Assembly: GCA_015655075.1 (NCBI GenBank)
Contig: JAATFT010000064.1
Location: 1 to 34,554 of the forward strand
DNA: 34,554 nt
DNA from: Clostridiales bacterium
GTDB taxonomy: Bacteria > Bacillota > Clostridia > Lachnospirales > Lachnospiraceae
Direction: 5' to 3'
Of this stretch, positions 1 to 9,225 are shown in pieces (positions within the stretch are counted from its first letter, which is position 1; each line of letters starts with the position of its first letter). A program made the position numbers and the translations under genes. Below the pieces are notes generated by a model. It was not told the origin of the DNA. It did not search any database and worked only from the letters and a program-made list of their open reading frames with translations.

Positions 1-1
1 G

Positions 2-433
2 TTTGCAAAGAGAGAAAGATTGCCTGATATATTTGGCCAACTTTGTCTGGTAAAAACAAATAGTTACCTGAATGCACCTCTGTCCACAGAATCAGAAAAA
101 TATCCGGTTATACTGTTTTCGGGCGGAGGCGGTATGTTTAACGGGCAGAACGTTATACAGATGGAGGAACTTGCCAGCAACGGATTTTTTGTAGTTTCAG
201 TTAGTCATCCCAAAGATGATTTTGCAACAGTATATTCCGATGGTACGGTATTACCATACGATACACAAATAGATGATGCATTGAATGATGATATGTCACA
301 AGCAATAAATTATATGAAGAGTAAATATTCCATTGATGATGCCACACCAGAAATGCAGAGAACTATGATCATGGCCGCAAAGATTTCGAATAAGGATGCT
401 AGGTTATGGGCAGAAAATTGCGTTCCTTTGTAA
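2..433 (+). pseudogene. Truncated PAF-acetylhydrolase-like alpha/beta hydrolase (5' end outside window)
   Basis: The reading frame is open to the left window edge, so the true start lies outside. The segment YPVILFSGGGG followed by QMEELASNGFFVVSVSHP matches the early beta-strand and oxyanion region of platelet-activating-factor acetylhydrolase type II-like alpha/beta hydrolases, which cleave short acyl esters. In that family the Ser nucleophile (GxSxG) comes roughly 80-100 residues later, after a helix resembling the one near codons 85-125 here. This frame stops at 433 with AENCVPL, before any GxSxG appears, so the Ser, Asp and His of the triad are all missing. I infer a C-terminal deletion or frameshift and a non-functional gene. 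Family assignment is moderate; loss of the catalytic core is seen directly. Confidence 0.6.
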
Positions 434-735
434 CTGCACTATTTTTGTATCCTTAACGCACTGCGAAGTTTGCTGTTTTTAACCAAGGAAATAATCCTTT
501 ATTAATATATTTAAATCAATATTGCAAATTTATTCTGTGAACAGGGGGGACCCGATTGCTCTAATGATATAGAAGCTATATTATTGGAATGGAAAAGTAT
601 GTTTGCCCCGGCAATATTCAAAACCAGCTCGGCAAAATTTATTTCAAACCTGTATCGAAAATAAAAAATGGAATGTATTTGTTTGTCTAGCGTTTCAAGG
701 CCCGGGCAATCTTTTGCCTTTAGAATATCACATAT
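434..735. other. Intergenic stretch without a recognisable gene
   Basis: About 300 AT-rich bases separate the broken hydrolase from the convergent TetR gene. An open frame exists at 603-998 but has no ribosome binding site and mostly lies antisense to the TetR gene. A short stretch around 451-490 (ACGCACTGCGAA then TTTGCTGTTTTTAAC) resembles one around 18783-18822, possibly decayed copies of the same small element. No clear terminator or promoter was found. Confidence 0.4.
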
Positions 736-1380
736 CTAAAACTCATTTCCGGGATTTATATAACAAGGGGAAAATGGGTATTCTTTGTTCAGATCGTAAT
801 ACTGGCAAGACGGTTCGAGTTCATACGATTCCACCAGATAAGCAATTACATATTGAGCCAATTCTTCCGGTGATTCTTTGCAGCCATTCAGCAGCCATCG
901 GTTTGTCATTCCCCAGAAGCCACCCATTCCAAAGAAAAAGTGATAACGTACTTTTGGGGAAAAATCGTAGCCTTCCATTTGTGCGTTTTCTGGTTTGACT
1001 TCTTTTGCAACATCAAACATCAAACTATCATAGCTTTGAAGAAGAAAATATAACATTTCACTGTTTCTTAACAACTCAAGAAATGCCCGATGTTCTAACC
1101 AATATGAAAAATATCCGACTGCCGTACCATAAAAGGTACGGCAGTTTTCCTTTTGCATTCTCAGGCTCAAACCGTTGAAAATTGTTTGGCAGCATCGCAT
1201 AAGCAGTTCCTCTTTGCCGGTATAATAACGGTAAAATGTGCAACGGGCCAATTGGGCCCGCTCTGCAATCTCTGTGATTTTAATTTCTCGAAACGGCTTC
1301 TCTTTCATCAAAGAGAGTAGCGCATCCATCATCCATTGCTCAATCTGGTTTTGTGTTTTTTGCTTTTTTTCTTTTTGCAT
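736..1380 (-). CDS. TetR/AcrR-family transcriptional regulator
   Basis: This 214-residue protein has an N-terminal TetR helix-turn-helix (about residues 8-55: IKITEIAERAQLARCTFYRYY) and a helical ligand-binding half without a signature I can tie to a known effector. The start was set at 1380, not at the longer open frame from 1545, because AGGAG sits 8 bases upstream of this ATG and the extra 55 codons are not TetR-like. It is divergent from a two-gene ABC exporter starting at 1602. TetR regulators in this arrangement usually repress the neighbouring transporter and are relieved by the transported compound. That role here is inference from arrangement. The inverted repeat at 1476-1519 is a candidate binding site. 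Confidence 0.85.
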   Translation of the reverse strand: MQKEKKQKTQNQIEQWMMDALLSLMKEKPFREIKITEIAERAQLARCTFYRYYTGKEELLMRCCQTIFNGLSLRMQKENCRTFYGTAVGYFSYWLEHRAFLELLRNSEMLYFLLQSYDSLMFDVAKEVKPENAQMEGYDFSPKVRYHFFFGMGGFWGMTNRWLLNGCKESPEELAQYVIAYLVESYELEPSCQYYDLNKEYPFSPCYINPGNEF

Positions 1381-1432
1381 TATTATTACTCCTGCGACAT
1401 TTTTATGTTTTTGTATCATTTTCCTAAAACTA

Positions 1433-1460
1433 TTGATTTGATGGTGCCTTTTGCTATAAT
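1433..1460 (+). promoter_or_regulatory. Sigma-A promoter for the ABC exporter operon
   Basis: TTGATT (1433-1438) and TATAAT (1455-1460) are separated by 16 bases, giving a predicted start near 1467 and a leader of about 135 nt before the exporter gene. Confidence 0.55.
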
Positions 1461-1475
1461 AATAACATATTTTCC

Positions 1476-1544
1476 GGCAGATACAAGTGTCTCTTTTGAA
1501 GAGCTTACGTGTATCTGCCTGCCGTAGTCCTTCAGGCTGCGGCA
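1476..1544 (+). promoter_or_regulatory. Structured leader / candidate TetR operator upstream of ABC exporter
   Basis: Two consecutive inverted repeats occupy the predicted 5' leader. The first has perfect 10-bp arms GGCAGATACA (1476-1485) and TGTATCTGCC (1510-1519), with an inner CTCTT/AAGAG pair. The second is TGCCG (1520-1524) with CGGCA (1540-1544), extended by paired bases inside. No T-run follows, so it is not a plain terminator. It could be the operator of the divergent TetR protein, an RNA control element, or both. Confidence 0.5.
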
Positions 1545-1601
1545 ATTATTAAGAGGATTGGTTAGCTGCGTCTAACATTCTAATCGGATTGGAGGTAGAA
1601 A

Positions 1602-3371
1602 ATGAGTAAAGCAACATCCGCTGTTCAGCCCAAAGAAGTGAGAATGTCATATCTTTTTGAATTGGCTGGCAGCAAAAAAACAGGACTGTATGTTGCCGTT
1701 TTATTCAGTGTGCTGTCAGGACTGTGTACCTTTGCCCCGTATCTTATGGTATTTCGCACAGTACTGTTTCTATTTGAGAAAAACGGTGACAGTCAGGTGG
1801 CATTTAGGTATGGGCTGATTGCCGCAGCTTTTATTTTATTACGGTTTATATTTCAAACCATCTCGGTCAGTCTGACACATTATGGAGCATATACTGCGCT
1901 GTATGCCGTTCGTAAGAAAATCTGTAAGCACATTGGTGAGGTAAATCTCGGCTTTTTTACAGACAACAGTACTGGTGAGGTTAAAAAAGTGCTGATGGAG
2001 GATGTCGAGCGGCTGGAACAGTTCTTAGCACACCAGATTCCCGACATTACCGTAGCGGTTGTTGTACCTCTGTCTGTCCTGGGATACCTGTTGACGGTCA
2101 ATATTCCAATGGCATTGGTATTAATGATTCCCATCATTCTTACATTGACTTTACAATCCCTTATGATGGTATTTTTTACTCCCCAAATGAAAGACTTTTC
2201 ATTGATTCAAGGGCAGCTTAATTCTGCACTGCTGCAATTTGTCAATGGAATGCCGATTATGAAAACATATAACCTGACTGCGGATACCTATCAGGCTTAT
2301 GCCCATGCGGGAAAAGAATTTAATGCCCTTTGGAAAAGAGTATCACGCGTGGCGGCTCCTGTTAGTGCAGTATGCAAGGTGTTGATCGAGTCCGGTATCT
2401 TTTTCACGCTGCCATTGGGCGGACTACTTTATTTGTCCGGCCATATTGAGCTGGGTTCCTATGTTTTTTTCGTCATCATGAGCATTGTTTTTTTATCATC
2501 CTATAGCAACCTGATGAACTTTGCACAAATATTCAGTCAGATTTCGGCAGGGCTTGGCCGCATCAAGGCTGTTATGGACATACCTGTAATACCGGAAGGA
2601 ACCAGGACTCTTTCGCCAGATCAGAGCTGCTCTGATATTACTTTTTCTCATGTAAGTTTTGCCTATCAGGAGACAGAGGTTTTACACGATGTCTGCTTAA
2701 CGATACAAAAAGACAGCCTGACCGCTTTTGTGGGTGCTTCCGGTGCGGGCAAAAGCACAGCCGCACAGTTGATCCCCCGTTTCTGGGATGTGACGAAAGG
2801 AAGTATATACATAGGGGAGCAGGATGTAAAAGATTTAATGACAGAAAATCTGATGGATACCGTGTCGTTTGTATTCCAGGATGCTTTTATGCTGGAGGAT
2901 ACCATCTATCAAAATATTGCTATTGGAAGAAGCGGCTGTACACGGGAAGAGGTGGAGAATGCAGCAAAGGCCGCACAAATCCATGAATTTATCCAATCGC
3001 TTCCCAACAGCTATGAAACGTATTTGGGTGCGGCAGGCGTTAAAATGTCCGGCGGCGAAAAACAGCGTGTTTGTATTGCCAGAGCAATTTTGAAAAAGGC
3101 TCCCATTATTATCTTTGATGAAGCAACCAGCTTTACGGATCTTGAAAATGAGCGTAAAATTCAGCTGGCACTGGGGAACCTGTTAAAAAGCAGGACCACT
3201 ATTATGATTGCGCACCGTCTGCATACCATTGTCCATGCTGATAACATCTGCGTGTTTCAGGAGGGCAAGATCGCAGAAACCGGAACCCATACCGATTTAC
3301 TGAACCAAAACGGCATTTATGCTCAGATGTGGCGTACTTATACGCAACAGGAGATGGGGGTGTCTGAATAA
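1602..3371 (+). CDS. ABC exporter, half-transporter subunit 1 (membrane + ATPase)
   Basis: This 589-residue protein is an ABC half-transporter: an N-terminal block of about six membrane helices (roughly residues 25-310) followed by an ATP-binding domain. Walker A GASGAGKST lies near residue 378, the signature MSGGEKQR near 482, Walker B IIIFDEAT near 503 and the H-loop AHRL near 535; the catalytic Glu is present. GGAGG precedes the ATG. The next gene overlaps at TAATG and encodes a similar protein, so the two should form a heterodimeric type I-fold exporter. The overall pattern is that of the clostridial multidrug or siderophore/iron-linked families (IrtAB- or YbtPQ-like); the substrate cannot be read from the sequence. 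The divergent TetR gene suggests inducible export of a toxic compound, but this is inference. Confidence 0.9.
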   Translation: MSKATSAVQPKEVRMSYLFELAGSKKTGLYVAVLFSVLSGLCTFAPYLMVFRTVLFLFEKNGDSQVAFRYGLIAAAFILLRFIFQTISVSLTHYGAYTALYAVRKKICKHIGEVNLGFFTDNSTGEVKKVLMEDVERLEQFLAHQIPDITVAVVVPLSVLGYLLTVNIPMALVLMIPIILTLTLQSLMMVFFTPQMKDFSLIQGQLNSALLQFVNGMPIMKTYNLTADTYQAYAHAGKEFNALWKRVSRVAAPVSAVCKVLIESGIFFTLPLGGLLYLSGHIELGSYVFFVIMSIVFLSSYSNLMNFAQIFSQISAGLGRIKAVMDIPVIPEGTRTLSPDQSCSDITFSHVSFAYQETEVLHDVCLTIQKDSLTAFVGASGAGKSTAAQLIPRFWDVTKGSIYIGEQDVKDLMTENLMDTVSFVFQDAFMLEDTIYQNIAIGRSGCTREEVENAAKAAQIHEFIQSLPNSYETYLGAAGVKMSGGEKQRVCIARAILKKAPIIIFDEATSFTDLENERKIQLALGNLLKSRTTIMIAHRLHTIVHADNICVFQEGKIAETGTHTDLLNQNGIYAQMWRTYTQQEMGVSE

Positions 3372-5113
3372 TGAATTCTTTTTTGAAAGTTCTTGGGAGA
3401 TTGATTGGCAAGGATGGACACCGTTTGATTTCTCCCATTCTGTTCAGTGTCATTGATTCTGTACTGAATTCCTGCATGTATGGAGTGATGCTGTTTACTT
3501 TACTTGATTTGGCTGCCGGACAATTTACGGCAGACCACTTGAAAAAGTACACGGCTTTACTCCTTGCCGTTTTCGTTTTGCGGTGTGCGGCACAAGCAAT
3601 CGGCTTTACACAGGCACAATGCACAGGGCCTGATATTTCACAAAGGCTGCGTATGACCTTAGGAAATCACATTCGGAGTTTGAACCTTGGTTTCTTCAAT
3701 CAAAACAGTATCGGAAAGCTCACTGGAACGCTGCTTACGGATGTCAATGACTTTGAAACGATTATTACCCATTGCCTCTGTGATGTTGTGAAAGTGGTCT
3801 CTTTTACAATCCTGGCTTTGGTTGTGTCTTTCCTGCTGGACTGGCATTTTGGACTGGCTATTATGATTCTGGTTGGAATTGCGCTCCCTTTACTGGTATT
3901 ATCCGGCAAAATTTCTGCCCGCAACTCGGACGCACTGAGAGCAGCAAATCGGAATGTGGTTTCCCGTATTGTGGAGTATATAGGCGGTATACGTACATTT
4001 CGCCTCTATGGTCTGATTGGTACAAGATTTAGCCGGCTTGACGATGCACTAAAAAGGTTGCGTAAAGAATCTACAAAGGCCGAAATTTCCATACTTCCGC
4101 TTTCGATGAGTTTTTCAGCAATCACTGCGATGATTGTACCGGTGGCGTTGATTTTAGGAATATGGCTTCAGACGACAGAGCAAACAAATGCGACCGGCTT
4201 TCTGCTGATCGTGCTATTGGCAATCTCCATTTCCAGCACGATGACGGTAGTCAGTTCTTTATATCCCCAGATTCGTTCTATTTCTAAGGCAGCAGATAGT
4301 ATCCTTTCAGTTTTGGACGAAAAGCCACTGCCATATGAAAAAGAACAGGCAGCTTTCCGGGATTATACGGTCGAATTCAGAAATGTTACTTTTGGTTATA
4401 CAGAAAACAGCTCCGTTTTACATGATGTATCCTTTGCCGCACAGCCCGGTACTACTACGGCGCTAATTGGGCCGTCAGGTTCCGGTAAAACCACCATCGT
4501 AAGCCTGGTTGCCCGTTTTTGGGACGTGAGTGGCGGACTAATTAAAATCGGCGGACTGGATATAAAAGAGATTAAGCCGGATACGTTGGCGCAGCAGATG
4601 TCCATTGTGTTTCAGGAAGTATATCTGCTGGCGGATACGGTATTTAATAATATCCGAATTGGCAAAGCGGATGCCACAAAGGAAGATGTCATTACTGCGG
4701 CCAAAGCCGCACACTGTCATGAATTTATAATAGCAATGGAAAATGGGTATGATACCATAATCGGCGAGGGGGGCTCTACCTTATCCGGTGGTGAAAAGCA
4801 GCGTATCGCTATTGCCCGCGCTCTTCTTCGTGATGCGCCCATTGTTCTGTTGGATGAGACAACCTCCAGTTTAGATGCGGACAACGAAAGGGAAATTCAG
4901 CACGCCTTTAAACACTTGATGAAGGGAAAGACTGTACTGGTTATTGCCCATCGTCTAAACACCATCGTGAATGCGGACAATATCTTGGTGCTGGATAAGG
5001 GACACATTCGAGAAGCCGGCACTCATGTTGAATTGATGGAGCTGGGTGGATGGTATGCGCAAATGATTGAAGAACAAAGAAAGGCCGAACAGTGGGTGGT
5101 CAAATCCGAATAA
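3371..5113 (+). CDS. ABC exporter, half-transporter subunit 2 (membrane + ATPase)
   Basis: The 580-residue partner of the preceding subunit starts on the last base of its stop codon (TAATG), a sign of translational coupling. It has the same layout: membrane helices over about residues 15-300, Walker A GPSGSGKTT near residue 367, signature LSGGEKQR near 471, Walker B IVLLDETTSSLD and an AHRL H-loop. Both ATPase sites of the predicted dimer keep the catalytic Glu, so neither looks degenerate. This fits an actively hydrolysing heterodimer like the YbtP/YbtQ or IrtA/IrtB type rather than one with a clearly dead site. Substrate and direction are inferred as export of a hydrophobic or metallophore-like compound. 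No binding protein gene is adjacent, as expected for this class. Confidence 0.9.
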   Translation: MNSFLKVLGRLIGKDGHRLISPILFSVIDSVLNSCMYGVMLFTLLDLAAGQFTADHLKKYTALLLAVFVLRCAAQAIGFTQAQCTGPDISQRLRMTLGNHIRSLNLGFFNQNSIGKLTGTLLTDVNDFETIITHCLCDVVKVVSFTILALVVSFLLDWHFGLAIMILVGIALPLLVLSGKISARNSDALRAANRNVVSRIVEYIGGIRTFRLYGLIGTRFSRLDDALKRLRKESTKAEISILPLSMSFSAITAMIVPVALILGIWLQTTEQTNATGFLLIVLLAISISSTMTVVSSLYPQIRSISKAADSILSVLDEKPLPYEKEQAAFRDYTVEFRNVTFGYTENSSVLHDVSFAAQPGTTTALIGPSGSGKTTIVSLVARFWDVSGGLIKIGGLDIKEIKPDTLAQQMSIVFQEVYLLADTVFNNIRIGKADATKEDVITAAKAAHCHEFIIAMENGYDTIIGEGGSTLSGGEKQRIAIARALLRDAPIVLLDETTSSLDADNEREIQHAFKHLMKGKTVLVIAHRLNTIVNADNILVLDKGHIREAGTHVELMELGGWYAQMIEEQRKAEQWVVKSE

Positions 5114-5136
5114 TAAAGAAGAAACTATCGACTCCC

Positions 5137-5232
5137 ATGTGGAAATTAGCCCTGACCTTGTATGCAGTACCGTTCTGGGCCTGGAATACCACATTGGAAC
5201 GTGATTACAACGGCTACGGCAGCGAAAAGTAA
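5137..5232 (+). CDS. Possible 31-residue ORF or gene remnant
   Basis: A short frame begins MWKLALTLYAVPFWAWNTT and ends GYGSEK. It follows the ABC exporter by 24 bases. There is no convincing ribosome binding site and the frame stays open upstream almost to the exporter stop, so it may be the tail of a deleted gene rather than a working peptide. I recognise no family. Confidence 0.2.
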   Translation: MWKLALTLYAVPFWAWNTTLERDYNGYGSEK

Positions 5233-5349
5233 CAAACTTAAAAACCTGAAATAATCGGATGAAAACGAATATTTTCCATTTCTTTTTTTGGAGATTCCTG
5301 CTAAACTGTGTATAACCGTTTATAGCAAGAAGAGAATGGAGGATGAAGC

Positions 5350-6252
5350 ATGAGAGATTCTATACACAAATACTTTAAGGTCGGAACGATTTTGTGGATG
5401 AGCTATCCACCGGTTTCCTGTGATCTTGTGGATTCGGTCAGAAAGATATGCTGCGATGATTTTTTTGATGCCATTGAAGTAACGCAGATAGAAGAGGACG
5501 GCACCCGCGATAAGGTAAAGGAAATGCTTAAACAGTCTCACTTGAAAGTCTGCTATGGCGCACAGCCCAGGCTTTTAGGATCGAAATTGAATCCGAACGC
5601 ATTGGATGAATCGGAACGATTGAAAGCAGAAAAGACTCTGATGGAGGCAATAGACGAAGCGGAATATCTTGGGGCGGGCGGAATTGCATTTCTGGCCGGA
5701 AAATGGGAAAAAGATACAAAAGATGCCGCATATTTGCAATTACTGAAGACGACCAGGAATATATGCGCTTATGCAGGAACTAAAAGTATGATGGTTGAAC
5801 TGGAAGTTTTCGATTTTGATATGGAAAAAGCATCCTTAATCGGACCGGCACCCTATGCAGCCAGATTTGCCGCGGATATGCGTATGACAAACAATAATTT
5901 TGGATTGATGGTTGACCTGTCACATTTTCCCACTACTTATGAGACAAGCAAATTCGTTGTACAAACCTTACGTCCGTACATAACCCATTTTCATATTGGA
6001 AACGCTGTTGTTAAAAAGGGCTGTGAGGCTTATGGCGATCAGCATCCGAGATTTGGCTTTCCTGATAGTGCAAATGATGTGGAGCAGTTGGCGGACTTTT
6101 TCAGTATTTTAAAGAAAGAGGGATTTTTTAATGCATTAGAACCATATGTGCTGTCGCTGGAAGTAAAGCCATGGAAAGATGAGGATGCAAAAATCATACT
6201 TACGAACACCAAGAGAGTGATTAACCGTGCATGGGCGCTTGTGGAAGATTAG
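5350..6252 (+). CDS. Sugar-phosphate isomerase/epimerase-like TIM-barrel protein
   Basis: This 300-residue protein resembles the xylose-isomerase-like TIM-barrel superfamily (AP-endonuclease 2 fold). Candidate metal ligands fall in the expected order: Glu in MVELEVFDFD (mid-protein), Asp/His in LMVDLSH, His in THFHIGN, and a final Glu in LSLEVKP. GGAGG lies 8 bases before the ATG. It is followed with only an 11-base gap by a D-2-hydroxyacid dehydrogenase and then by sugar uptake and sensing genes, so it most likely handles a sugar or sugar acid brought in by that system. The precise isomerisation cannot be assigned. Confidence is good for fold, low for substrate. Confidence 0.75.
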   Translation: MRDSIHKYFKVGTILWMSYPPVSCDLVDSVRKICCDDFFDAIEVTQIEEDGTRDKVKEMLKQSHLKVCYGAQPRLLGSKLNPNALDESERLKAEKTLMEAIDEAEYLGAGGIAFLAGKWEKDTKDAAYLQLLKTTRNICAYAGTKSMMVELEVFDFDMEKASLIGPAPYAARFAADMRMTNNNFGLMVDLSHFPTTYETSKFVVQTLRPYITHFHIGNAVVKKGCEAYGDQHPRFGFPDSANDVEQLADFFSILKKEGFFNALEPYVLSLEVKPWKDEDAKIILTNTKRVINRAWALVED

Positions 6253-6263
6253 GGGGTGCTGGA

Positions 6264-7223
6264 ATGAAAATTGTAATATTAGACGGATATACGGAAAATC
6301 CCGGAGATTTATCATGGGATGAATTGGGAAAATTAGGGCAGCTCACCGTTTACGACAGGACCGATCCCTCTCAGAGTGCAGAAAGGATTGGGGATGCCGA
6401 TGCAGTCTATGTAAATAAGGTACCACTCAGCCGGGAAACGTTGGATAAATGCCCTTTACTCCGCTTTATTGGTGTACTGGCAACCGGATACAATATAATT
6501 GATATTGAAGCGGCCAGGGAAAAGAATATTATTGTCAGTAATGTTCCGACTTATGGGACACAATCCGTTGCCCAGTATACGATGGCTCTTCTTTTGGAGC
6601 TTTGCCATCATGCAGGCGAACATTCAGAATGTGTTAAGGCAGGGGAATGGACTGACGGCGAGGATTGGTGTTTCTGGAAATATCCGTTGATTGAGCTTTC
6701 CGGAAAAACCATGGGAATTATCGGGTTCGGAAAGATCGGACAGGCGGCAGCTAAGTTAGCCCGGGCCTTTGGTATGGATGTCCTGGCTTATGACAGCCGC
6801 CCGGTGCAGGGTTTGGAGCGTGAAGGCATACGCTATGCGGGCCTGGATGAAGTTTTGCAAAGCTCAGATGTTATTTCTCTGCATTGCCCTCTTTTTCCAA
6901 GCACGGCGGGAATCATCAATAAGGATACTATATCGAAGATGAAGACAGGTGTAATGATCATTAACACCTCCAGAGGTCCCCTTATGAAAGAACAGGATTT
7001 GGCAGATGCCTTAAATAGCGGAAAAGTGGCGGGAGCAGCGGTAGATGTGGTTTCAGAGGAGCCGATTAGGGCGGATAATCCGCTGCTTAGAGCGAAAAAT
7101 ATGATTATAACACCGCATATTGCATGGGCGCCGAAAGAATCACGGCAAAGGCTTATGGATGTGGCGGTTGAAAATCTGAGGGCATTTATGGAGGGACATC
7201 CGCAGAATGTAGTGAACAGTTGA
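6264..7223 (+). CDS. D-2-hydroxyacid dehydrogenase (NAD-dependent)
   Basis: The 319-residue product has the standard D-2-hydroxyacid dehydrogenase order: an N-terminal substrate domain, a Rossmann NAD-binding motif GFGKIGQAAA with an acidic residue after the next strand (AYDS), the catalytic Arg in INTSRGP, the Glu in SEEP and the catalytic His in TPHIAW. Hydroxypyruvate/glycerate dehydrogenases are the closest functional class by motif, giving reduction of a 2-keto acid to a D-2-hydroxy acid. The start at 6264 is preferred over 6231 because AGGGGGTG sits just upstream and the earlier ATG lies within the preceding gene. It is probably co-transcribed with the isomerase-like gene. The likely terminator at 7321-7368 separates it from the sensor kinase. 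Confidence 0.88.
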   Translation: MKIVILDGYTENPGDLSWDELGKLGQLTVYDRTDPSQSAERIGDADAVYVNKVPLSRETLDKCPLLRFIGVLATGYNIIDIEAAREKNIIVSNVPTYGTQSVAQYTMALLLELCHHAGEHSECVKAGEWTDGEDWCFWKYPLIELSGKTMGIIGFGKIGQAAAKLARAFGMDVLAYDSRPVQGLEREGIRYAGLDEVLQSSDVISLHCPLFPSTAGIINKDTISKMKTGVMIINTSRGPLMKEQDLADALNSGKVAGAAVDVVSEEPIRADNPLLRAKNMIITPHIAWAPKESRQRLMDVAVENLRAFMEGHPQNVVNS

Positions 7224-7320
7224 TGCTTGTCCCGCAGCAGTAGATGGATTACTGTCAAGCTGTTTAAATTGAAAAGAAAACTGAATAAAAGCGGATGGTT
7301 AATATTATATTTTACGAGAG

Positions 7321-7368
7321 GGAGATGCTGCTCAGCTGAAGAAAAATAAGTGGGCGGCATCTCCATTT
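7321..7368 (+). terminator. Probable intrinsic terminator after dehydrogenase gene
   Basis: Arms GGAGATGC (7321-7328) and GCATCTCC (7357-7364) form an 8-bp stem, extendable inside by GC pairing, with ATTTTAT immediately after. The loop is long (about 28 nt) and the T-run is short, so it may be a weak terminator. Confidence 0.45.
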
Positions 7369-7416
7369 TATATGCTGGTTTTGCCGTATTAATAAGTCTG
7401 TGGCATGGGAGGCATT

Positions 7417-9144
7417 ATGAAAAATAAGATTATCTTTTCAAAATTAAAATTAAAGCAGCAAATTATTTTATTGGTCGGAAGTGCTATTGGGACACTTTTG
7501 ATATTTCTCGCTACCTATATTGTGGTTTTAAATATTAATAACAGAGGGGCTCAGATTAACTATGTGAAAAGTTCGGTAAATCAGCTGATTGCCGAACTTG
7601 ATAGTTTTGATACGGATCTGAAAAAAATTATAAAAACACTTGCTTATAACCGCACCGTAGAGGAATTTTCCATGTCTGAGGATATGGGCCTTCGGTATAT
7701 ATTAAGCCAGAACATTAATCTGATTGTAGAATCCATACAAATTTCAAATCCCAGAATAGACGGGCTGGCTTTCACAGATTTGAATCAGGTAATCATAGGA
7801 ATACAGAATATTGAATTCTTCAGGTTGATTTATGACTTGAGGAACGAAATCGATAAAGACGGGCTAACGGATGATATGAACTATTACAGGACCGACAGCG
7901 GAAAAATAGTTTGCCTGAGCAAATCTTTCTATAATTATAAAACCGGTGTGCAGCATTATATCATTTCTATTTACAATATGGACAATATCGAAAGTCTGGT
8001 TGAGAAAATGCAGGCCATGGGAAAAAATGCAATCATTGTGCTGGATCAGAAACAGAATATCTTATTTTCCAATCAGGACTCCCGGGAAGAAAAAAGTATT
8101 GATTCTTTTCCCAAAGGCGGGCACAGTATAAACCGGACTTCCAAATCAGGATACTGGAGTGTTGTGGGGAACGCATATCCGTCGGCCAACAGCAGAGAAG
8201 TACAAACATCTATTAATGTTATGATTATGATTGTATTTATTATCTCGGGAGTCTTGTGCCTGACAGGATGTTTGATTTATAAGGGAATTGCCTCACCCAT
8301 TGAATCAATTATCCGTTTTATGAACAATTATGGTAAATATTATAATAAGCAGCGTCTGCCGATCATCGGTACCAATGAAATTGCACAGATATCCATAAGT
8401 GTAAATGAGATGTTAGATAACCTTCAAAAAATGACGCGAAAAATTGTAAATACCCAGGAACGGCTTTATATCGCAGAATTATTAAAAAGGCAGGCCGAGC
8501 TTACCGCACTGCAGATTCAGATGAATCCGCATTTTTTATATAATACACTGGACTGCATCAAAGGTATCGCACTTGTTAGAAAGGTTTCGGAGATAGCGGA
8601 AATAGCAAATTCCATGTCTAAAATATTAAAGTATAGTATCAAAAGTGAAGATGTGGTTTTGGTTAAACAGGAAATCAGCAGTATTAAGGACTATTTGAAA
8701 ATCATACAGATTCGTCATCAGAACCGGTTCGAGATAAATGTTAATGTGGAAGACAGTATAAATGATTTTCAGATACCCAAGATGATCCTGCAGCCAGTTG
8801 TGGAAAATGCTATATTCTATGGGTTGGAACGCTCTTCCGGTACGGGAATTCTGTGGATAGAGGGCAGAAAAGACGGGAAGGCGCTCCGGTTTATTGTGGA
8901 AAATACGGGAGAATCCATCAGCAATGAGAAAGTTGAGGAATTAACGAGATCATTTGAAGATAATAAAAACGCAGACAGAGGAGCCTTGTTTTCCGAGAAA
9001 TCCAGTATTGGCTTAATGAATATTGATAAAAGAATTAAGCTTTTATATGGTGAAAACTTCGGAATTTCAATAAACGGGAGGAAGAAAGGCGGAACAAAAG
9101 TAACGGTAACGGTTCCGGGTGCCAGAACCGAAAATAATCGGTAA
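7417..9144 (+). CDS. YesM-type sensor histidine kinase
   Basis: This 575-residue protein has an N-terminal membrane helix (about residues 15-40), a large extracytoplasmic sensing region (about 40-260), a second membrane helix near 270-290, a HAMP segment, then a His_kinase domain with NPHFLYN (H372 phospho-acceptor) and an ATPase domain with NAIFYGLE and GLMNIDKRI. This is the layout of YesM/LytS-group kinases that sense extracellular sugars and signal to AraC-type response regulators. The start at 7417 is preferred to 7405 because GGGAGG lies directly upstream. Its partner is almost certainly the YesN-type regulator at 13914, with the ABC uptake genes between them; that pairing is inferred from order and family. 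Confidence 0.92.
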   Translation: MKNKIIFSKLKLKQQIILLVGSAIGTLLIFLATYIVVLNINNRGAQINYVKSSVNQLIAELDSFDTDLKKIIKTLAYNRTVEEFSMSEDMGLRYILSQNINLIVESIQISNPRIDGLAFTDLNQVIIGIQNIEFFRLIYDLRNEIDKDGLTDDMNYYRTDSGKIVCLSKSFYNYKTGVQHYIISIYNMDNIESLVEKMQAMGKNAIIVLDQKQNILFSNQDSREEKSIDSFPKGGHSINRTSKSGYWSVVGNAYPSANSREVQTSINVMIMIVFIISGVLCLTGCLIYKGIASPIESIIRFMNNYGKYYNKQRLPIIGTNEIAQISISVNEMLDNLQKMTRKIVNTQERLYIAELLKRQAELTALQIQMNPHFLYNTLDCIKGIALVRKVSEIAEIANSMSKILKYSIKSEDVVLVKQEISSIKDYLKIIQIRHQNRFEINVNVEDSINDFQIPKMILQPVVENAIFYGLERSSGTGILWIEGRKDGKALRFIVENTGESISNEKVEELTRSFEDNKNADRGALFSEKSSIGLMNIDKRIKLLYGENFGISINGRKKGGTKVTVTVPGARTENNR

Positions 9145-9161
9145 ACTCCAAAATGAGTCCA

Positions 9162-9190
9162 TTCAGTTCGGCTTTCGTTCTTTGTATAAT
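9162..9190 (+). promoter_or_regulatory. Possible promoter for sugar ABC uptake genes
   Basis: A perfect TATAAT (9185-9190) lies 17 bases after TTCAGT (9162-9167), a poor -35. A weak -35 is compatible with activation by the YesN-type regulator encoded downstream, which is inference. Confidence 0.4.
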
Positions 9191-9225
9191 ACGTATATAA
9201 ATTATAAAAGAAATGAGGAAGGATA

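Noticed and set aside
603..998. 131-codon open frame on the plus strand
   Set aside because: Mostly antisense to the TetR gene, no ribosome binding site, and the protein has no recognisable pattern.
5300..5320. Weak cre-like TGTATAACCGTTTATA before the isomerase gene
   Set aside because: Too many mismatches to the consensus, especially in the final CA.
6833..7366. 177-codon minus-strand frame
   Set aside because: Lies opposite the dehydrogenase gene, whose motifs are clear; no start signal.
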